The notes beneath the pieces are model-generated. The model searched no databases and was not told the origin of the DNA. It was given only the letters and a program-made list of their open reading frames with translations. From assembly GCF_011250565.1 (NCBI RefSeq), contig NZ_JAANMS010000009.1:1-64000 (forward strand): a stretch of 64,000 bases of DNA. The letters run 5' to 3'. The translations under genes were made by a program, and so were the position numbers. This stretch comes from Nocardioides sp. IC4_145. GTDB taxonomy: Bacteria; Actinomycetota; Actinomycetes; Propionibacteriales; Nocardioidaceae. Shown here piece after piece: positions 9,647-18,509 of the stretch. Numbering within the stretch: the stretch's first letter is position 1; each line of letters begins with the position of its first letter.

Positions 9647-10594
9647 TCAGTCCTGCTCGGCGGCGCGGGTGTCGTCCTCGACCTCGCGCAGCGAGGCCTG
9701 GAGCTCCTCGACGGGGGTGTCGAGCATGACCGCGGTGCCGCCGGAGACCTCGACGACGCCGTCCTGGACGGCCTGGGTCTCCTGGTAGATCTCGACCAGC
9801 TCGCGGTACGTCGGGTCGTCGACGTCGTCGGCACGGACGGCGAAGATGTTGGCGTACGGCAGCGCCTTCGGGTCGGCCGGGTCGTCCTGGGCCAGCGCGT
9901 CGTCGAAGTCGAGGCCGGCCCGCTCGACGAAGTCGTTGTTGACGACGGCGCCGGCGAGGTCGTCGAGCGAGGTGGCGGTCAGCGCGGCGTCCAGCGCGGT
10001 GACCTCGACGCGGGAGGCGGCCTCGTCGACGTCGGCGAGGTCGGAGAAGATCGTGCCGCCGGACGTCAGCTCGATGAGGCCGGCCGACTGGAGCAGCACC
10101 AGCGCGCGGGCCTGGTTGCTGGCGTCGTTCGGCACCGCGACCGTGGCGCCGTCGGGGATGTCCTCGACGGAGTCGTACTGCTTGGAGTGCAGGCCGAGCG
10201 GGTAGATCGCGGTCGCGCCGACCGGCTGCAGGTCGTCGTCGGCCGCGACGTTGTAGTCGGCGAGGAAGACGATGTGCTGGAACTGGTTCATGTCCAGCTC
10301 GCCCTCGGAGACGGCCGGGTTGGGCTGGTTGTAGTCGGAGAAGTCGATGACCTCGACGTCGATGCCCTCGTCCGCGGCGGCCTCCTGGAAGTCGGTCCAG
10401 TAGGGGTCGCTCGCGCCGACGACGCCGAGCCGCACGCTGCGGCGGTCCTCGGCGGCCTCGTCGTCACCGCCGGTGAGGACGACGACCAGGCCGACGACGA
10501 CGGCGACCGCGACGAGTGCCGCCAGCAGGAGCGGCCAGCGGCGGCGGCTCGGTGCCTCGATGAGGGGGGTGCTGCTTCCGGAGGTGTTCGACAT
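9647..10594 (-). CDS. metQ: Methionine-binding protein MetQ (NlpA family), N-terminally anchored
   Basis: This 315-residue substrate-binding protein of the NlpA/MetQ family shows stretches such as VRLGVVGASDPYW, FSDYNQPNPAVSEGELDMN and YPLGLHSKQYDSVEDIPDG. Unlike most MetQ proteins it has no lipobox cysteine. Residues 1-20 are cytoplasm-like (ending RRRW) and 21-42 form one membrane helix (LLLAALVAVAVVVGLVVVL) with no obvious cleavage site. It is therefore probably held by an uncleaved anchor. The ATG at 10594 has GAAGGA about 8 nt upstream. It is the first gene of the operon, preceded by a structured leader. Confidence 0.9.
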   Translation of the reverse strand: MSNTSGSSTPLIEAPSRRRWPLLLAALVAVAVVVGLVVVLTGGDDEAAEDRRSVRLGVVGASDPYWTDFQEAAADEGIDVEVIDFSDYNQPNPAVSEGELDMNQFQHIVFLADYNVAADDDLQPVGATAIYPLGLHSKQYDSVEDIPDGATVAVPNDASNQARALVLLQSAGLIELTSGGTIFSDLADVDEAASRVEVTALDAALTATSLDDLAGAVVNNDFVERAGLDFDDALAQDDPADPKALPYANIFAVRADDVDDPTYRELVEIYQETQAVQDGVVEVSGGTAVMLDTPVEELQASLREVEDDTRAAEQD

Positions 10595-10933
10595 GCGTGG
10601 TCCTTCGTCGGAGGAGCCGCTCGTGGCGGCTCGTGGTGGAGAGTCGTGGTCTGCCGGTCCCGCGGCAGCGCACGGCGACGGGTCACGTCGCCGGGCACGA
10701 GGGGGACGGTGGGTCCAACGGCGAGCGGGGCGCTTCATTCCTGGCTCGGGCGGAACGGCGGCGTCGACTCGGTCACACCGGGCCGGCGCGGTGAGGCGGA
10801 CGCGGCGGCGCACGCCCCGCTCGGAGGCCGCCCTCCGGCCGCTCCTGAGCGGGGGCTGAGGACGCTCTGAAGGTGTCCTGAAGCGCGCTCCGTGGCTTCG
10901 TCGCGGCCGCGCACCGCGTGTGACCATGGAGAG
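10595..10933. promoter_or_regulatory. Divergent intergenic region with metQ leader hairpins
   Basis: The 339-bp gap lies between metQ (minus) and a membrane-protein gene (plus). Reading toward metQ there are two perfect hairpins. One has arms CGGCGACG and CGTCGCCG (10673-10693, 5-nt loop). The other has arms GAGCCGC and GCGGCTC (10614-10632, 5-nt loop). The metQ ribosome site follows. A cis-regulatory RNA is plausible for a methionine importer, but I could not match the conserved core of a SAM riboswitch. No coding sequence is convincing here. Confidence 0.4.
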
Positions 10934-11623
10934 GTGAGCGACCGGGTCGATGCAGCCGTGCTGTGGCTTCGTGCCACCGCCGTCGGCTCCGTCGCGGTCC
11001 TGCTCGGGGTCGCCGGGCACGTCTCCGCCGACGGCCTGCTGCCCGGGCTCGGCCTGCTGGCCGCGATGCTCGTCGGCGCGGTGCTCCTGGCGGTCCCGCT
11101 GCTCGCCCGCCCGGCCTCGGCCCTCCGGCTGGTGGTGGTCACGGTCGGCGGGCAGGCGCTGCTGCACCTCGGGCTGACCCTCACCGCGGGCCACGCCGGC
11201 GACCCGGTGGCCGCCGCCCCGGCCCCGCGCGCGGGAGCGCTCGACGCGCTGCCGACGGTGGACGGGCGGCGGGTCGGCTCGCTGCACGACGCGTACGCCG
11301 CCATGGCCGGCGAGGCCGCGCCGGCACCGGCCCTGCCGGTCGGCCGGGTGCTGGCCGAGCTGCAGGCGCACGCGCCGATGATGCTCGTCCACGTGGGCGT
11401 CGCGGTCCTCGTCGGGTTGTGGCTGGCGCGCGGCGAGCGGTGCCTGTTCACCGTGCTCGCGCTGACCCGCCGCGTGGTCCTGCGCCTCGTCGTCCTGGCC
11501 CGCCCCGTGCGCGCCGAGCCCACCCGTCTCCGCCCGGCGGCCGCGCACCGCGTGCCGGTGCTGCGCGACCCCTGGCTCGTCCGGCCGGCCAGCCGGCGCG
11601 GTCCACCGCTGCTCGCGGCCTGA
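10934..11623 (+). CDS. Uncharacterised multi-pass membrane protein
   Basis: This 229-residue protein starts with GTG at 10934 and has about four hydrophobic helices. They include AVGSVAVLLGVAGHVSADGL, GLGLLAAMLVGAVLLAVPLL, LVVVTVGGQALLHLGLTL and MMLVHVGVAVLVGLWLA. Scattered histidines lie in or near the membrane spans. It ends in a basic cytoplasmic tail. It stands 107 bp ahead of the thiol/copper genes on the same strand, so a role in periplasmic copper or redox handling is a contextual guess. GGAGAG is immediately before the start, which is unusually close. Confidence 0.6.
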   Translation: MSDRVDAAVLWLRATAVGSVAVLLGVAGHVSADGLLPGLGLLAAMLVGAVLLAVPLLARPASALRLVVVTVGGQALLHLGLTLTAGHAGDPVAAAPAPRAGALDALPTVDGRRVGSLHDAYAAMAGEAAPAPALPVGRVLAELQAHAPMMLVHVGVAVLVGLWLARGERCLFTVLALTRRVVLRLVVLARPVRAEPTRLRPAAAHRVPVLRDPWLVRPASRRGPPLLAA

Positions 11624-11730
11624 CCCCGACTCCCGGCCGGCACCTCCACCGGCCATCCCACCCGTCGAGCACCTCGCGCCGGCATGCGCCCGCAGGTGTG
11701 GCCGGCGTACCGAGCACGCAAGGACGCGTC

Positions 11731-12537
11731 ATGAGCAAGAAGAAGCCCCAGCAGAGCCAGAAGAAGAACCAGAAGAAGTCCCCCAACCTCCCGCCGGTCG
11801 ACGGCGGAGCCGCCCGCCAGAAGCAGCAGTCGCGCCGGGCCGAGATGGCCGAGCTGATGGCCGAGCGCAAGCGCGCCGAGCGCCGCCGCACCGTGCTGAC
11901 CCAGGTCGGCATCGGCGCCGTCGTCGTGGCGCTGGTCGTCGGCGTGACGATCGCGGTGCTGGCGAACCGTGGTCCCGACGAGCCCGCCGCCGCGCCGTCC
12001 CGCCTCACCTCCGACGGCTCGGTCCGGTTCGGGGCCGCGGACGCCGACGTGACCGTGCAGGTCGTCGAGGACTTCCAGTGCCCGGCCTGCGGGGCGTTCG
12101 AGGCCGCGATGGGCGACGTGCTCGCCGACTACCGCGCCTCCGACGACGTCGCGGTGGAGTACCGCCCGATCGCGTTCCTCGACCGCGCCTCCACCGACGA
12201 GTACTCCACGCGCGCCCTCAACGCCTCGATGTGCGTCCTCGAGGACGCCGGCGCCGACGCGTGGATGACGATGCACGAGTCGCTCTTCGCCCAGCAGCCC
12301 GCCGAGGGCGGCGCGGGCCTCGACGACGCCACCCTGGTCGCGCTCGCCGCGGACGCCGGCGCCGAGGGCGACGCCGTCACCTCCTGCATCGAGGACCGCA
12401 CCTACGACGACTGGGCCGAGGAGCAGACCGACCGCGTCTTCGACTCCGGCGTCAGCAGCACCCCGACCGTCCTCGTCAACGGCGAGCAGGTCCCGAACGG
12501 CGAGCTCGAGGCGGCGGTCGAGGCGGCCCGGTCGTGA
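11731..12537 (+). CDS. Membrane-anchored DsbA-like thiol oxidoreductase
   Basis: The 268-residue protein has a very basic N-terminus (MSKKKPQQSQKKNQKK), a charged helix, and one membrane span (about 55-77). Its outer thioredoxin-fold domain has the active site CPAC in VEDFQCPACGAFEAAM and the cis-proline in SSTPTVLVNGEQVPNG. It should form or isomerise disulfides outside the membrane. The adjacent VKOR gene overlaps its stop by 4 bp, which gives a complete oxidation pair. The ATG at 11731 has AAGGA 7 nt upstream. Confidence 0.9.
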   Translation: MSKKKPQQSQKKNQKKSPNLPPVDGGAARQKQQSRRAEMAELMAERKRAERRRTVLTQVGIGAVVVALVVGVTIAVLANRGPDEPAAAPSRLTSDGSVRFGAADADVTVQVVEDFQCPACGAFEAAMGDVLADYRASDDVAVEYRPIAFLDRASTDEYSTRALNASMCVLEDAGADAWMTMHESLFAQQPAEGGAGLDDATLVALAADAGAEGDAVTSCIEDRTYDDWAEEQTDRVFDSGVSSTPTVLVNGEQVPNGELEAAVEAARS

Positions 12538-13181
12538 CCGACTCCCCCGTCACGGACGAGCACGAGCCGGAGCCCGCCTGGGACGAGGGCCCGGACCAGC
12601 GCGGGGACGAGGGCGTGCGGCTGCGGCCGTACGGCGTCGGGCTGGTCGTCCTCGGCGCGCTGGGACTGCTGGCGGCGTTCACGCTGACCGTCGACCGGAT
12701 CAAGCTGCTCCAGGACCCGTCGTACACCCCGTCGTGCAACTTCAACCCGGTGCTGTCCTGCGGCTCGGTGATGGTCACCGACCAGGCGTCGGTGCTCGGC
12801 TTCCCCAACCCGCTGCTGGGCATCCTCGGCTTCAGCGTCGTCGTCACCCTCGGCGTGCTGCTCGCCGCCGGCACGCGGGTGCCGACCTGGGTGCTAGGCG
12901 GGCTCGCGACGGTGTCGCTGGTCGCGTGGGGCTTCGTGCACTGGCTGGCCTTCGAGAGCCTCTACCGCATCGACGCGCTGTGCCCGTGGTGCCTGGTCGT
13001 GTGGGCGGTGACGGCGCCGATCGCCCTGTGGTCGGCGCTCGTCGCCCTGCGCCTGGCCGTCGGCGGCCGCGTCGTCGAGGCGGTGTGGTCGGTGCGCTAC
13101 CTGGTGCTGCTGGCCTGGTACCTCCTCGTCGTCGTCCTCGTCCTCGAGCGCTTCTGGGACTACTGGAGCACCCTGCTGTGA
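12534..13181 (+). CDS. Vitamin K epoxide reductase family protein (VKOR)
   Basis: This 215-residue membrane protein has about five helices. The quinone-site redox pair is CPWC in IDALCPWCLVVWAVT. The loop cysteines are in PSCNFNPVLSCGSVM, with the conserved GSVM and FGFPNP-like stretch (LGFPNPLLGILGF). In actinobacteria VKOR reoxidises DsbA-like partners and passes electrons to menaquinone. The GTG at 12534 overlaps the DsbA-like stop (GTGA), and its own stop overlaps copC in the same way. The acidic N-terminus (1-30) is unstructured. Confidence 0.92.
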   Translation: MTDSPVTDEHEPEPAWDEGPDQRGDEGVRLRPYGVGLVVLGALGLLAAFTLTVDRIKLLQDPSYTPSCNFNPVLSCGSVMVTDQASVLGFPNPLLGILGFSVVVTLGVLLAAGTRVPTWVLGGLATVSLVAWGFVHWLAFESLYRIDALCPWCLVVWAVTAPIALWSALVALRLAVGGRVVEAVWSVRYLVLLAWYLLVVVLVLERFWDYWSTLL

Positions 13182-13759
13182 GACCCCTGCCCTCCCTCCG
13201 CCTCCTCGCCGCGACCGCACTGACGCTGCTGGTCGTCCACCCCGTCCCGGCCGCCGCGCACGCCGGGCTCGTCGACTCCGACCCCGAGCAGGGCGAGCGG
13301 CTGGCCGAGGCGCCGAGCGTGGTGACCTTCGAGTTCACCGAGGCGATGTCGGAGCCGGCGTACGTCGCCGTCACCCCGCCCGACGGCTCCGACGTGCTCG
13401 TCGGCACGCCGGTCGTCGACGGCACCACCGTCCGCCAGAGGGTCCGCCCCGGCGGGCCGGCCGGCGCGTGGACCACGGCCGTCCGCGCCGTCTCCTCCGA
13501 CGGCCACCCGGTCACGGTCGAGATCGCGTTCACCGTCGCCGCGCCCGCCCGGTCCGCCGAGCCCACGGCGTCCGCCGAACCGGCCGAGCCGCCCGCGAGC
13601 GAGGAGCCCGAGCCGGCCACGCCGGTCGAGCCCTCGGCGCAGGAGGACGACGGCTGGTCGACGACCGAGGTCGTCGTGGCCGCGGCGATCGGCGTCGGCG
13701 CGGCGGCGGTCGCGGTCGCGGCCGTCCTCGTCGTGCGCCGCCGACGGGCCGCCCGATGA
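13178..13759 (+). CDS. copC: CopC-domain copper-binding protein
   Basis: The 193-residue protein has a signal peptide ending PAAA. The mature protein starts with His (HAGLVDSDPEQGERLAEAP), the expected N-terminal Cu(II) ligand of CopC. The second conserved motif is SSDGHPVTVEIAFTV. A Pro/Glu/Ser linker (about 128-160) leads to a C-terminal membrane helix (about 163-186) and a basic tail, so the domain is tethered outside the membrane. The GTG at 13178 overlaps the VKOR stop by 4 bp. The next gene, a CopD fusion, overlaps by ATGA, making a CopC-CopD pair. Confidence 0.92.
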   Translation: MRPLPSLRLLAATALTLLVVHPVPAAAHAGLVDSDPEQGERLAEAPSVVTFEFTEAMSEPAYVAVTPPDGSDVLVGTPVVDGTTVRQRVRPGGPAGAWTTAVRAVSSDGHPVTVEIAFTVAAPARSAEPTASAEPAEPPASEEPEPATPVEPSAQEDDGWSTTEVVVAAAIGVGAAAVAVAAVLVVRRRRAAR

Positions 13760-15789
13760 GCCCGGCGGCCGTGAGCCCGCGGACCCTCGGCGCCGCCGGC
13801 GCGCTCGCCGCCGGCCTGGTCGCGCTGCTGGGGCTGCTCGTGCACGGCGGCGGCTCGCCGCAGCCGGTGCCGGCCGGTCTGCCCGATCCCGGCCGGGTCA
13901 CCGGGTGGGGCCTGCCGCTGCTGGGCTACGCCGGCCTGGTGCTCGGCGTCCTCGCCGTCGGCAGCCTCCTGGTGCCCGCGCTGACCGCGGACCGCGCCGA
14001 CGACCGGCTCGCCGGCCGCTCGGTCGCGGCCGTGCGACTGGTGCGCCGGCTCGGCCTCACCTGGGCCGTCGTCGTGCTCGCCGAGCTGGTGCTGACGTTA
14101 TCCGACCAGTTCGCGGTGCCGCTGGGCGACGTGCGGTGGTCGGAGCTGTCCGGCTTCGCCCGCCAGGTCGACCAGGGCCAGGCGCTGCTCGTGCAGGCGT
14201 TCGTCGCGCTGCTCGTCGGGCTGGTGAGCAGGTGGGTGCTGACCGTCCGCGAGAGCGGCTTCGTGCTCGCCCTCGCACTGGTCGGACTGCTCCCGCCGGT
14301 GCTCACCGGGCACTCCGCGGCCTCGGGCAGCCACGACACCGCCGTCGTCAGCCTGCTCCTGCACGTCGGCGCCGCCGCGGTGTGGACCGGCGGCGTCGTC
14401 GCGCTGTGGTGGCACCTCGGCCCCCGGGCTGCCGGCCGGACCAACGGGTCCGCCGCGGACGAGGCCCGCGCCCGCGCCGCTTCGCGCTTCTCCGGACTCG
14501 CGGCGTGGTGCCTCGTGCTGGTCGTGGCCTCCGGCGTCGTCAACGCGCTGGTCCGCCTCGGCTCCCCGGCCGAGGTCCTCACCACCGGCTACGGGCACGG
14601 CGTCCTGGCGAAGCTGCTCGTCGTCGCCGCGGTCGCGGTGCTCGCCGCCCGGCTGCGGCGCGGCGTGCTCGCGCGGGCCGGTGCGTCCTCCGACGCGGGC
14701 CGCTCGACCACCGGGCCGCTGCTCGGCCTGACCGGGGTCGAGCTCGGCCTGATGGCGGTCGCCGGCGGGCTCGGCGTCGCCCTCGGCCGCACCCCGCCGC
14801 CGGTCGGTGAGCCGTACACGAGCGCCGCGGAGAGCCTGCTCGGCGGGCCGCTCCCGCCCGCACCCGACCTCTGGCGCCTCCTCACGGCGTACACGCCCTC
14901 GGCGCTGGGCCTCACCGCCCTCGGCCTCGGCGGCGCGGCGTACGTCGTCGGCCTCCTCGCGCTGCGCCGGCGTGGTGTCCCGTGGTCGGTCGGCCGGACG
15001 ATCTCGTGGTTCGTCGGCATCGCGCTCGTCGCCTACGCGACGATGGGCGGGCTCGGCACCTACTCGCACGTGATGTTCAGCGCCCACATGGCCGCGCACA
15101 TGGTGCTGTCGATGGTCGCGCCGATCTTCCTCGTGCTCGGCGCACCCGTGACTCTCGCGCTGCGGGCGCTGCCCGGCAGCGACGTGCCCGGCGGGCAGGG
15201 GCCACGGCAGTGGCTCGCCGCGGCCCTGCAGTCGCGCGTCTCGCGGGTCGTCGTGCACCCGATCACCGCAGCGGCGGTGTCGGTCGCGAGCCTGTACGCC
15301 GTCTACTTCACCGGGCTCTACGGCGCACTGATGGAGAACCACCTGGGCCACACGCTCATGGAGGTGCACTTCCTGGTCTCGGGCTACCTGCTCTTCGAGG
15401 TGCTCGTCGGCGACGCCCCGATCCCCCACCGCGTCGGCCACTTCGCGCGGCTCGGGATGCTGCTCGTCGTCATGCCGTTCCACGCGTTCTTCGCGGTCGT
15501 GCTGATGGGCTCCGACGGCGTCGTCGCCGAGTCCTACTACGCCATGCTGGACCGGCCGTACGCCACCGACCTGCTCCAGGACCAGTACGTCGGCGCCTCG
15601 ATGACCTGGGCCCTCGGCGAGGTCCCGATGGTCATGGTGCTCGTCGTCCTGCTCGCGCAGTGGGCCCGCGACGACCGCCGTCAGGCCAAGCGCCAGGACC
15701 GGCACGCCGACCGCACCGACGACGCCGAGCTCGCGGCGTACAACGCCATGCTGGCGCGCGCCGCCCGCTCCTCGTCCCCCGAGGACTGA
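13756..15789 (+). CDS. CopD/CtaG fusion: copper transport and cytochrome c oxidase assembly
   Basis: The 677-residue polytopic protein joins two families. The N-terminal half (to about 380) is CopD-like, with histidine-bearing helices such as LLPPVLTGHSAASGSHDTAV and VVSLLLHVGAAAVWTGGV. The C-terminal half (about 400-660) is caa3_CtaG-like: TYSHVMFSAHMAAHMVLSM, HLGHTLMEVHFLVSGYLLF and VMPFHAFFAVVLMGSD. Such fusions are common in actinobacteria (the Rv0102 type) and probably feed copper to the terminal oxidase. It is the last gene of the coupled thiol/copper operon. The ATG at 13756 overlaps copC by ATGA. Confidence 0.9.
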   Translation: MSPAAVSPRTLGAAGALAAGLVALLGLLVHGGGSPQPVPAGLPDPGRVTGWGLPLLGYAGLVLGVLAVGSLLVPALTADRADDRLAGRSVAAVRLVRRLGLTWAVVVLAELVLTLSDQFAVPLGDVRWSELSGFARQVDQGQALLVQAFVALLVGLVSRWVLTVRESGFVLALALVGLLPPVLTGHSAASGSHDTAVVSLLLHVGAAAVWTGGVVALWWHLGPRAAGRTNGSAADEARARAASRFSGLAAWCLVLVVASGVVNALVRLGSPAEVLTTGYGHGVLAKLLVVAAVAVLAARLRRGVLARAGASSDAGRSTTGPLLGLTGVELGLMAVAGGLGVALGRTPPPVGEPYTSAAESLLGGPLPPAPDLWRLLTAYTPSALGLTALGLGGAAYVVGLLALRRRGVPWSVGRTISWFVGIALVAYATMGGLGTYSHVMFSAHMAAHMVLSMVAPIFLVLGAPVTLALRALPGSDVPGGQGPRQWLAAALQSRVSRVVVHPITAAAVSVASLYAVYFTGLYGALMENHLGHTLMEVHFLVSGYLLFEVLVGDAPIPHRVGHFARLGMLLVVMPFHAFFAVVLMGSDGVVAESYYAMLDRPYATDLLQDQYVGASMTWALGEVPMVMVLVVLLAQWARDDRRQAKRQDRHADRTDDAELAAYNAMLARAARSSSPED

Positions 15790-15796
15790 CAGCACC

Positions 15797-15837
15797 GGCT
15801 GGTCGAGGAAGGCGCGCTAGCGCCTGTCTCGAGACCC
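15797..15837 (+). repeat. Family A dispersed repeat, copy with full ends
   Basis: A 41-bp element reads GGCTGGTCGAGGAAGGCGCG then CTAGCGCCTGTCTCGAGACCC. It contains a central palindrome GGCGC-GCTA-GCGCC and a terminal palindrome GTCTCGAGAC. Near-identical elements lie at 20975-21014 and 25453-25492. Like those it sits between convergent genes. Here it runs into the 3' end of the phosphatase gene and supplies its TAG stop codon at 15817-15819. Confidence 0.8.
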
Positions 15838-18411
15838 GCCGTCCGCGCCGAGCCGCACCGCGACGAGGGCGACGTCGTCGGCCGCACCGCTCGGCACCAG
15901 CCGGGTCAGCAGGCGGTCGCAGAGCTCGTCGAGCGTGAGGTCCTCGGCGGCGAGCTCGCGCACGGCCTCGCTCAGCCGCGCGAGCCCGGCGTCCAGGTGC
16001 TCGCCGCGACGCTCGACCAAGCCGTCGGTGTAGAACACGACCGTGCTGCCGGGGCCGAGCACGACCTCCTGCTCCGTGCGGCCCGGCCCCTCGCCGATGC
16101 CGAGCAAGGGGTCGCGCACGGCCGGCTCCAGCGTCTCGACCCGGCCGTCAGGGTGCACAGCGACGGGGTCGAGGTGCCCGGCGTTCGACCAGCGCAGCCG
16201 GGTGGGACCCGGCGCACCCGAGTCCGGCCGGTCGAGACGCGCCACCAGCGCGGTCGCGAGCACGTCGACCTCCAACAGGCGCATCGCGCCCTCCAGGTCG
16301 TGCAGGACCGCCGCCGGCCCGGCGCCCGTGGTCACGGCGATGCCGCGCAGCAGCGTCCGCGCCTGGCCCATGGCGGCGGCCGCGGCGACGTCGTGCCCGA
16401 TCACGTCGCCGATGACGACCACGGTGGCGCCGTCCTGCTGGCGGAACGCGTCGTACCAGTCCCCGCCCACCCGGGCGGCGACGGCGGCGGGCGCGTAGCG
16501 CACCGCGACCTGGAGGTGGTCGATCGCGGGAGGCGCGGTCAGCATGCTGCGCTGCAAGCCCTCGGCCAGGTCGCGCTGCAGCCCGAAGAGGCGGGTGTTG
16601 TCGATCGCGAGTCCCGCTCGGTTCCCGAGGTCGAGCAGGAGCGCGACGTCCTCGTCCGTGAACGGCGCCCGCCCCTCCCCGCGGAAGGCGCTGAGGAGGC
16701 CCACCACGCGGCCGCGCGCACGCAGCGGGATGAAGGCACCGGACCGCGGCGCCAGGGCGGCGATCGCGTCGCGCGCGGGTCCGGGCGACAGCGAGCCCAG
16801 CAGGGCCTGGGTGGCGTCGGTGCGGTGGATCACCGGCTGCTGGCCGGTCGCCGCCCGTGCCAGGGGCGCGGAGTCGCTCAGCGCGCGCAGCCGGGTGGAG
16901 GCGTAGGCGGTCACGAGCGCCCGCTTGACCGGGTCGTGGTGCCAGTGGCCCGCGTCGCGCAGGTTCGTCCGCCACGAGCGGGGGGCGGTCGTCCCGGCGC
17001 CGGCCGGCTCGGTCAGGAGCGTGACGATCGACCAGTCCGCGACCCGGGGGGTGATGAGCTGGGGCAGTCGGCGTACCGCCTCCTCGGTGTCCAGCGTGGT
17101 CGCCAGGGACGCGCTGACGTCCGAGAGCAGCTGCGTCTGCTCCGCCCCCTCTTGCAGCCGGTCGTGGGCCCGTCGGCGGTCGGTGATGTCGATGAAGTAC
17201 ACCGCCAGGCCGTCCGGCGACGGCCAGGCACGCACCTCGTACCAACCGTCCAGCGGCGCCGGGTAGTACGCCTCGAAGGCCACCGGGTCGCCCGTCTCGA
17301 CCGCCCGTCGGTAGTGCTCCTCGAAGGTGCCGCCGACAGCGGCCGGGAAGCGGTCCCAGACGACCTCCCCGATCAGGCTGTCCCGGGTGGCGGCCAGCAG
17401 CCGCTCGGCCTCGCCGTTGACGTAGCCGAACCGCCAGTCGGCATCGAGCTGGTAGAAGGCGGTCGGCATCGACTCCAGCACCCGGGCGACCCGCGCGTCG
17501 CCGTCCCGGCGCGCCGTCGAGTCGTGGGCGGCCCCCAGGAGGCGCACCGCGGAACCGTCCGGTCCGGCGACGGCCTGGCCCCGGGCTTCCACCCATCGGG
17601 TGCGACCGCCCGGCAGCAGGATCCGGTACTCGGACTCGAACGTGCCGCAGGTGTCGATCGCGGCCCCGAGCGCCGACTCGACCCGCACCCGGTCCTCGGG
17701 ATGCACGCACGCGCGGAACGCCTCGATGGTGCCCGCGAACGCGTCACGGTCCAGCCCGAACAGGTCGAGCAGCCGGTCGTCCCAGCGCAGCTCCCCGGTC
17801 ACGAGGTCCCAGTCGAACGCCCCGACGCCACCCGCGTCGACGGCGAGCTGCCACACCAGGCGGTCGTCCTCGTACGTCGCCACCAGGGCGCCCAGCTCCA
17901 GCTCGGCCACGACCGGGCCGGCGAGCTCCTCGAGCAGGGCCACGTCGCGTCCGGACCAGCGGCGGGGCGCCCGGTCGGAGACGCACAGCGCGCCGACGAC
18001 GTGTCCGCCCGTCCGCAGTGGCACGCCGAGGCGGGAGCCGGCGGCGTCCGTAGTGGTGTCCCGGCGCACCGGACCGTCCTCGAGGAGGACCCGCGCACAC
18101 AGGCCCTCGTCGAGCGGACCGGTGGCTTCGGGCCTGCGCGGCGCCGGCCCGGCGGAGGCCACCACCGTCTGCACCTCGCTCAGGAGCACGACCTGGGCGG
18201 CCTGGGCGTCGAGCAACCGCCGAGCGAGGTCGGCCAGGCGGTCCAGGCCCGTCCCCGCCGCAGCAGGAGCCGGACGACCCGGCCGCTCGTCCAGGCCGGT
18301 GCCCGCGGCCCCTCCGAGCGACGCCAGCAACCGGCGCGCCTCGAGGGCTCGACCGGACGACGACGGCGCGCCCGACCGCGTGACGGGGTCGCCCGTCGAC
18401 GCATCATCCAC
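15817..18411 (-). CDS. GAF-PAS-PAS-GAF-PP2C (SpoIIE/RsbU-type) phosphatase
   Basis: The 864-residue soluble protein has a GAF domain (about 55-175), two PAS domains (about 190-290 and 305-400, the first with a PAC-like segment FESEYRILLPGGRTRWVEAR), and a second GAF (about 425-600). A C-terminal PP2C phosphatase (about 630-855) carries the metal-binding acidic residues VGGDWYDAF, VIGDVIGHD and FYTDGLVERRGE. Such proteins dephosphorylate STAS anti-sigma antagonists in partner-switching stress control. The BldG-like STAS protein at 36 kb is a possible substrate (inference). GGAGG lies about 10 nt before the ATG. The last codons and stop come from a family A repeat. Confidence 0.9.
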   Translation of the reverse strand: MDDASTGDPVTRSGAPSSSGRALEARRLLASLGGAAGTGLDERPGRPAPAAAGTGLDRLADLARRLLDAQAAQVVLLSEVQTVVASAGPAPRRPEATGPLDEGLCARVLLEDGPVRRDTTTDAAGSRLGVPLRTGGHVVGALCVSDRAPRRWSGRDVALLEELAGPVVAELELGALVATYEDDRLVWQLAVDAGGVGAFDWDLVTGELRWDDRLLDLFGLDRDAFAGTIEAFRACVHPEDRVRVESALGAAIDTCGTFESEYRILLPGGRTRWVEARGQAVAGPDGSAVRLLGAAHDSTARRDGDARVARVLESMPTAFYQLDADWRFGYVNGEAERLLAATRDSLIGEVVWDRFPAAVGGTFEEHYRRAVETGDPVAFEAYYPAPLDGWYEVRAWPSPDGLAVYFIDITDRRRAHDRLQEGAEQTQLLSDVSASLATTLDTEEAVRRLPQLITPRVADWSIVTLLTEPAGAGTTAPRSWRTNLRDAGHWHHDPVKRALVTAYASTRLRALSDSAPLARAATGQQPVIHRTDATQALLGSLSPGPARDAIAALAPRSGAFIPLRARGRVVGLLSAFRGEGRAPFTDEDVALLLDLGNRAGLAIDNTRLFGLQRDLAEGLQRSMLTAPPAIDHLQVAVRYAPAAVAARVGGDWYDAFRQQDGATVVVIGDVIGHDVAAAAAMGQARTLLRGIAVTTGAGPAAVLHDLEGAMRLLEVDVLATALVARLDRPDSGAPGPTRLRWSNAGHLDPVAVHPDGRVETLEPAVRDPLLGIGEGPGRTEQEVVLGPGSTVVFYTDGLVERRGEHLDAGLARLSEAVRELAAEDLTLDELCDRLLTRLVPSGAADDVALVAVRLGADGGSRDRR

Positions 18412-18509
18412 TGCAGCCTCCCGCTCCCCCCTGCAATCTAACGACAGCGCGGGCGCATCGCCGGGCCACTGCCCGGCGGGAGCTGCTCGAGGACCCCGAT
18501 GACGAGCAA

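Noticed and set aside
10681..10740. Possible SAM riboswitch core upstream of metQ
   Set aside because: Fragments such as GTGCCCGG and GTGACC resemble SAM-IV pieces, but the complementary strands and the conserved core could not be matched.
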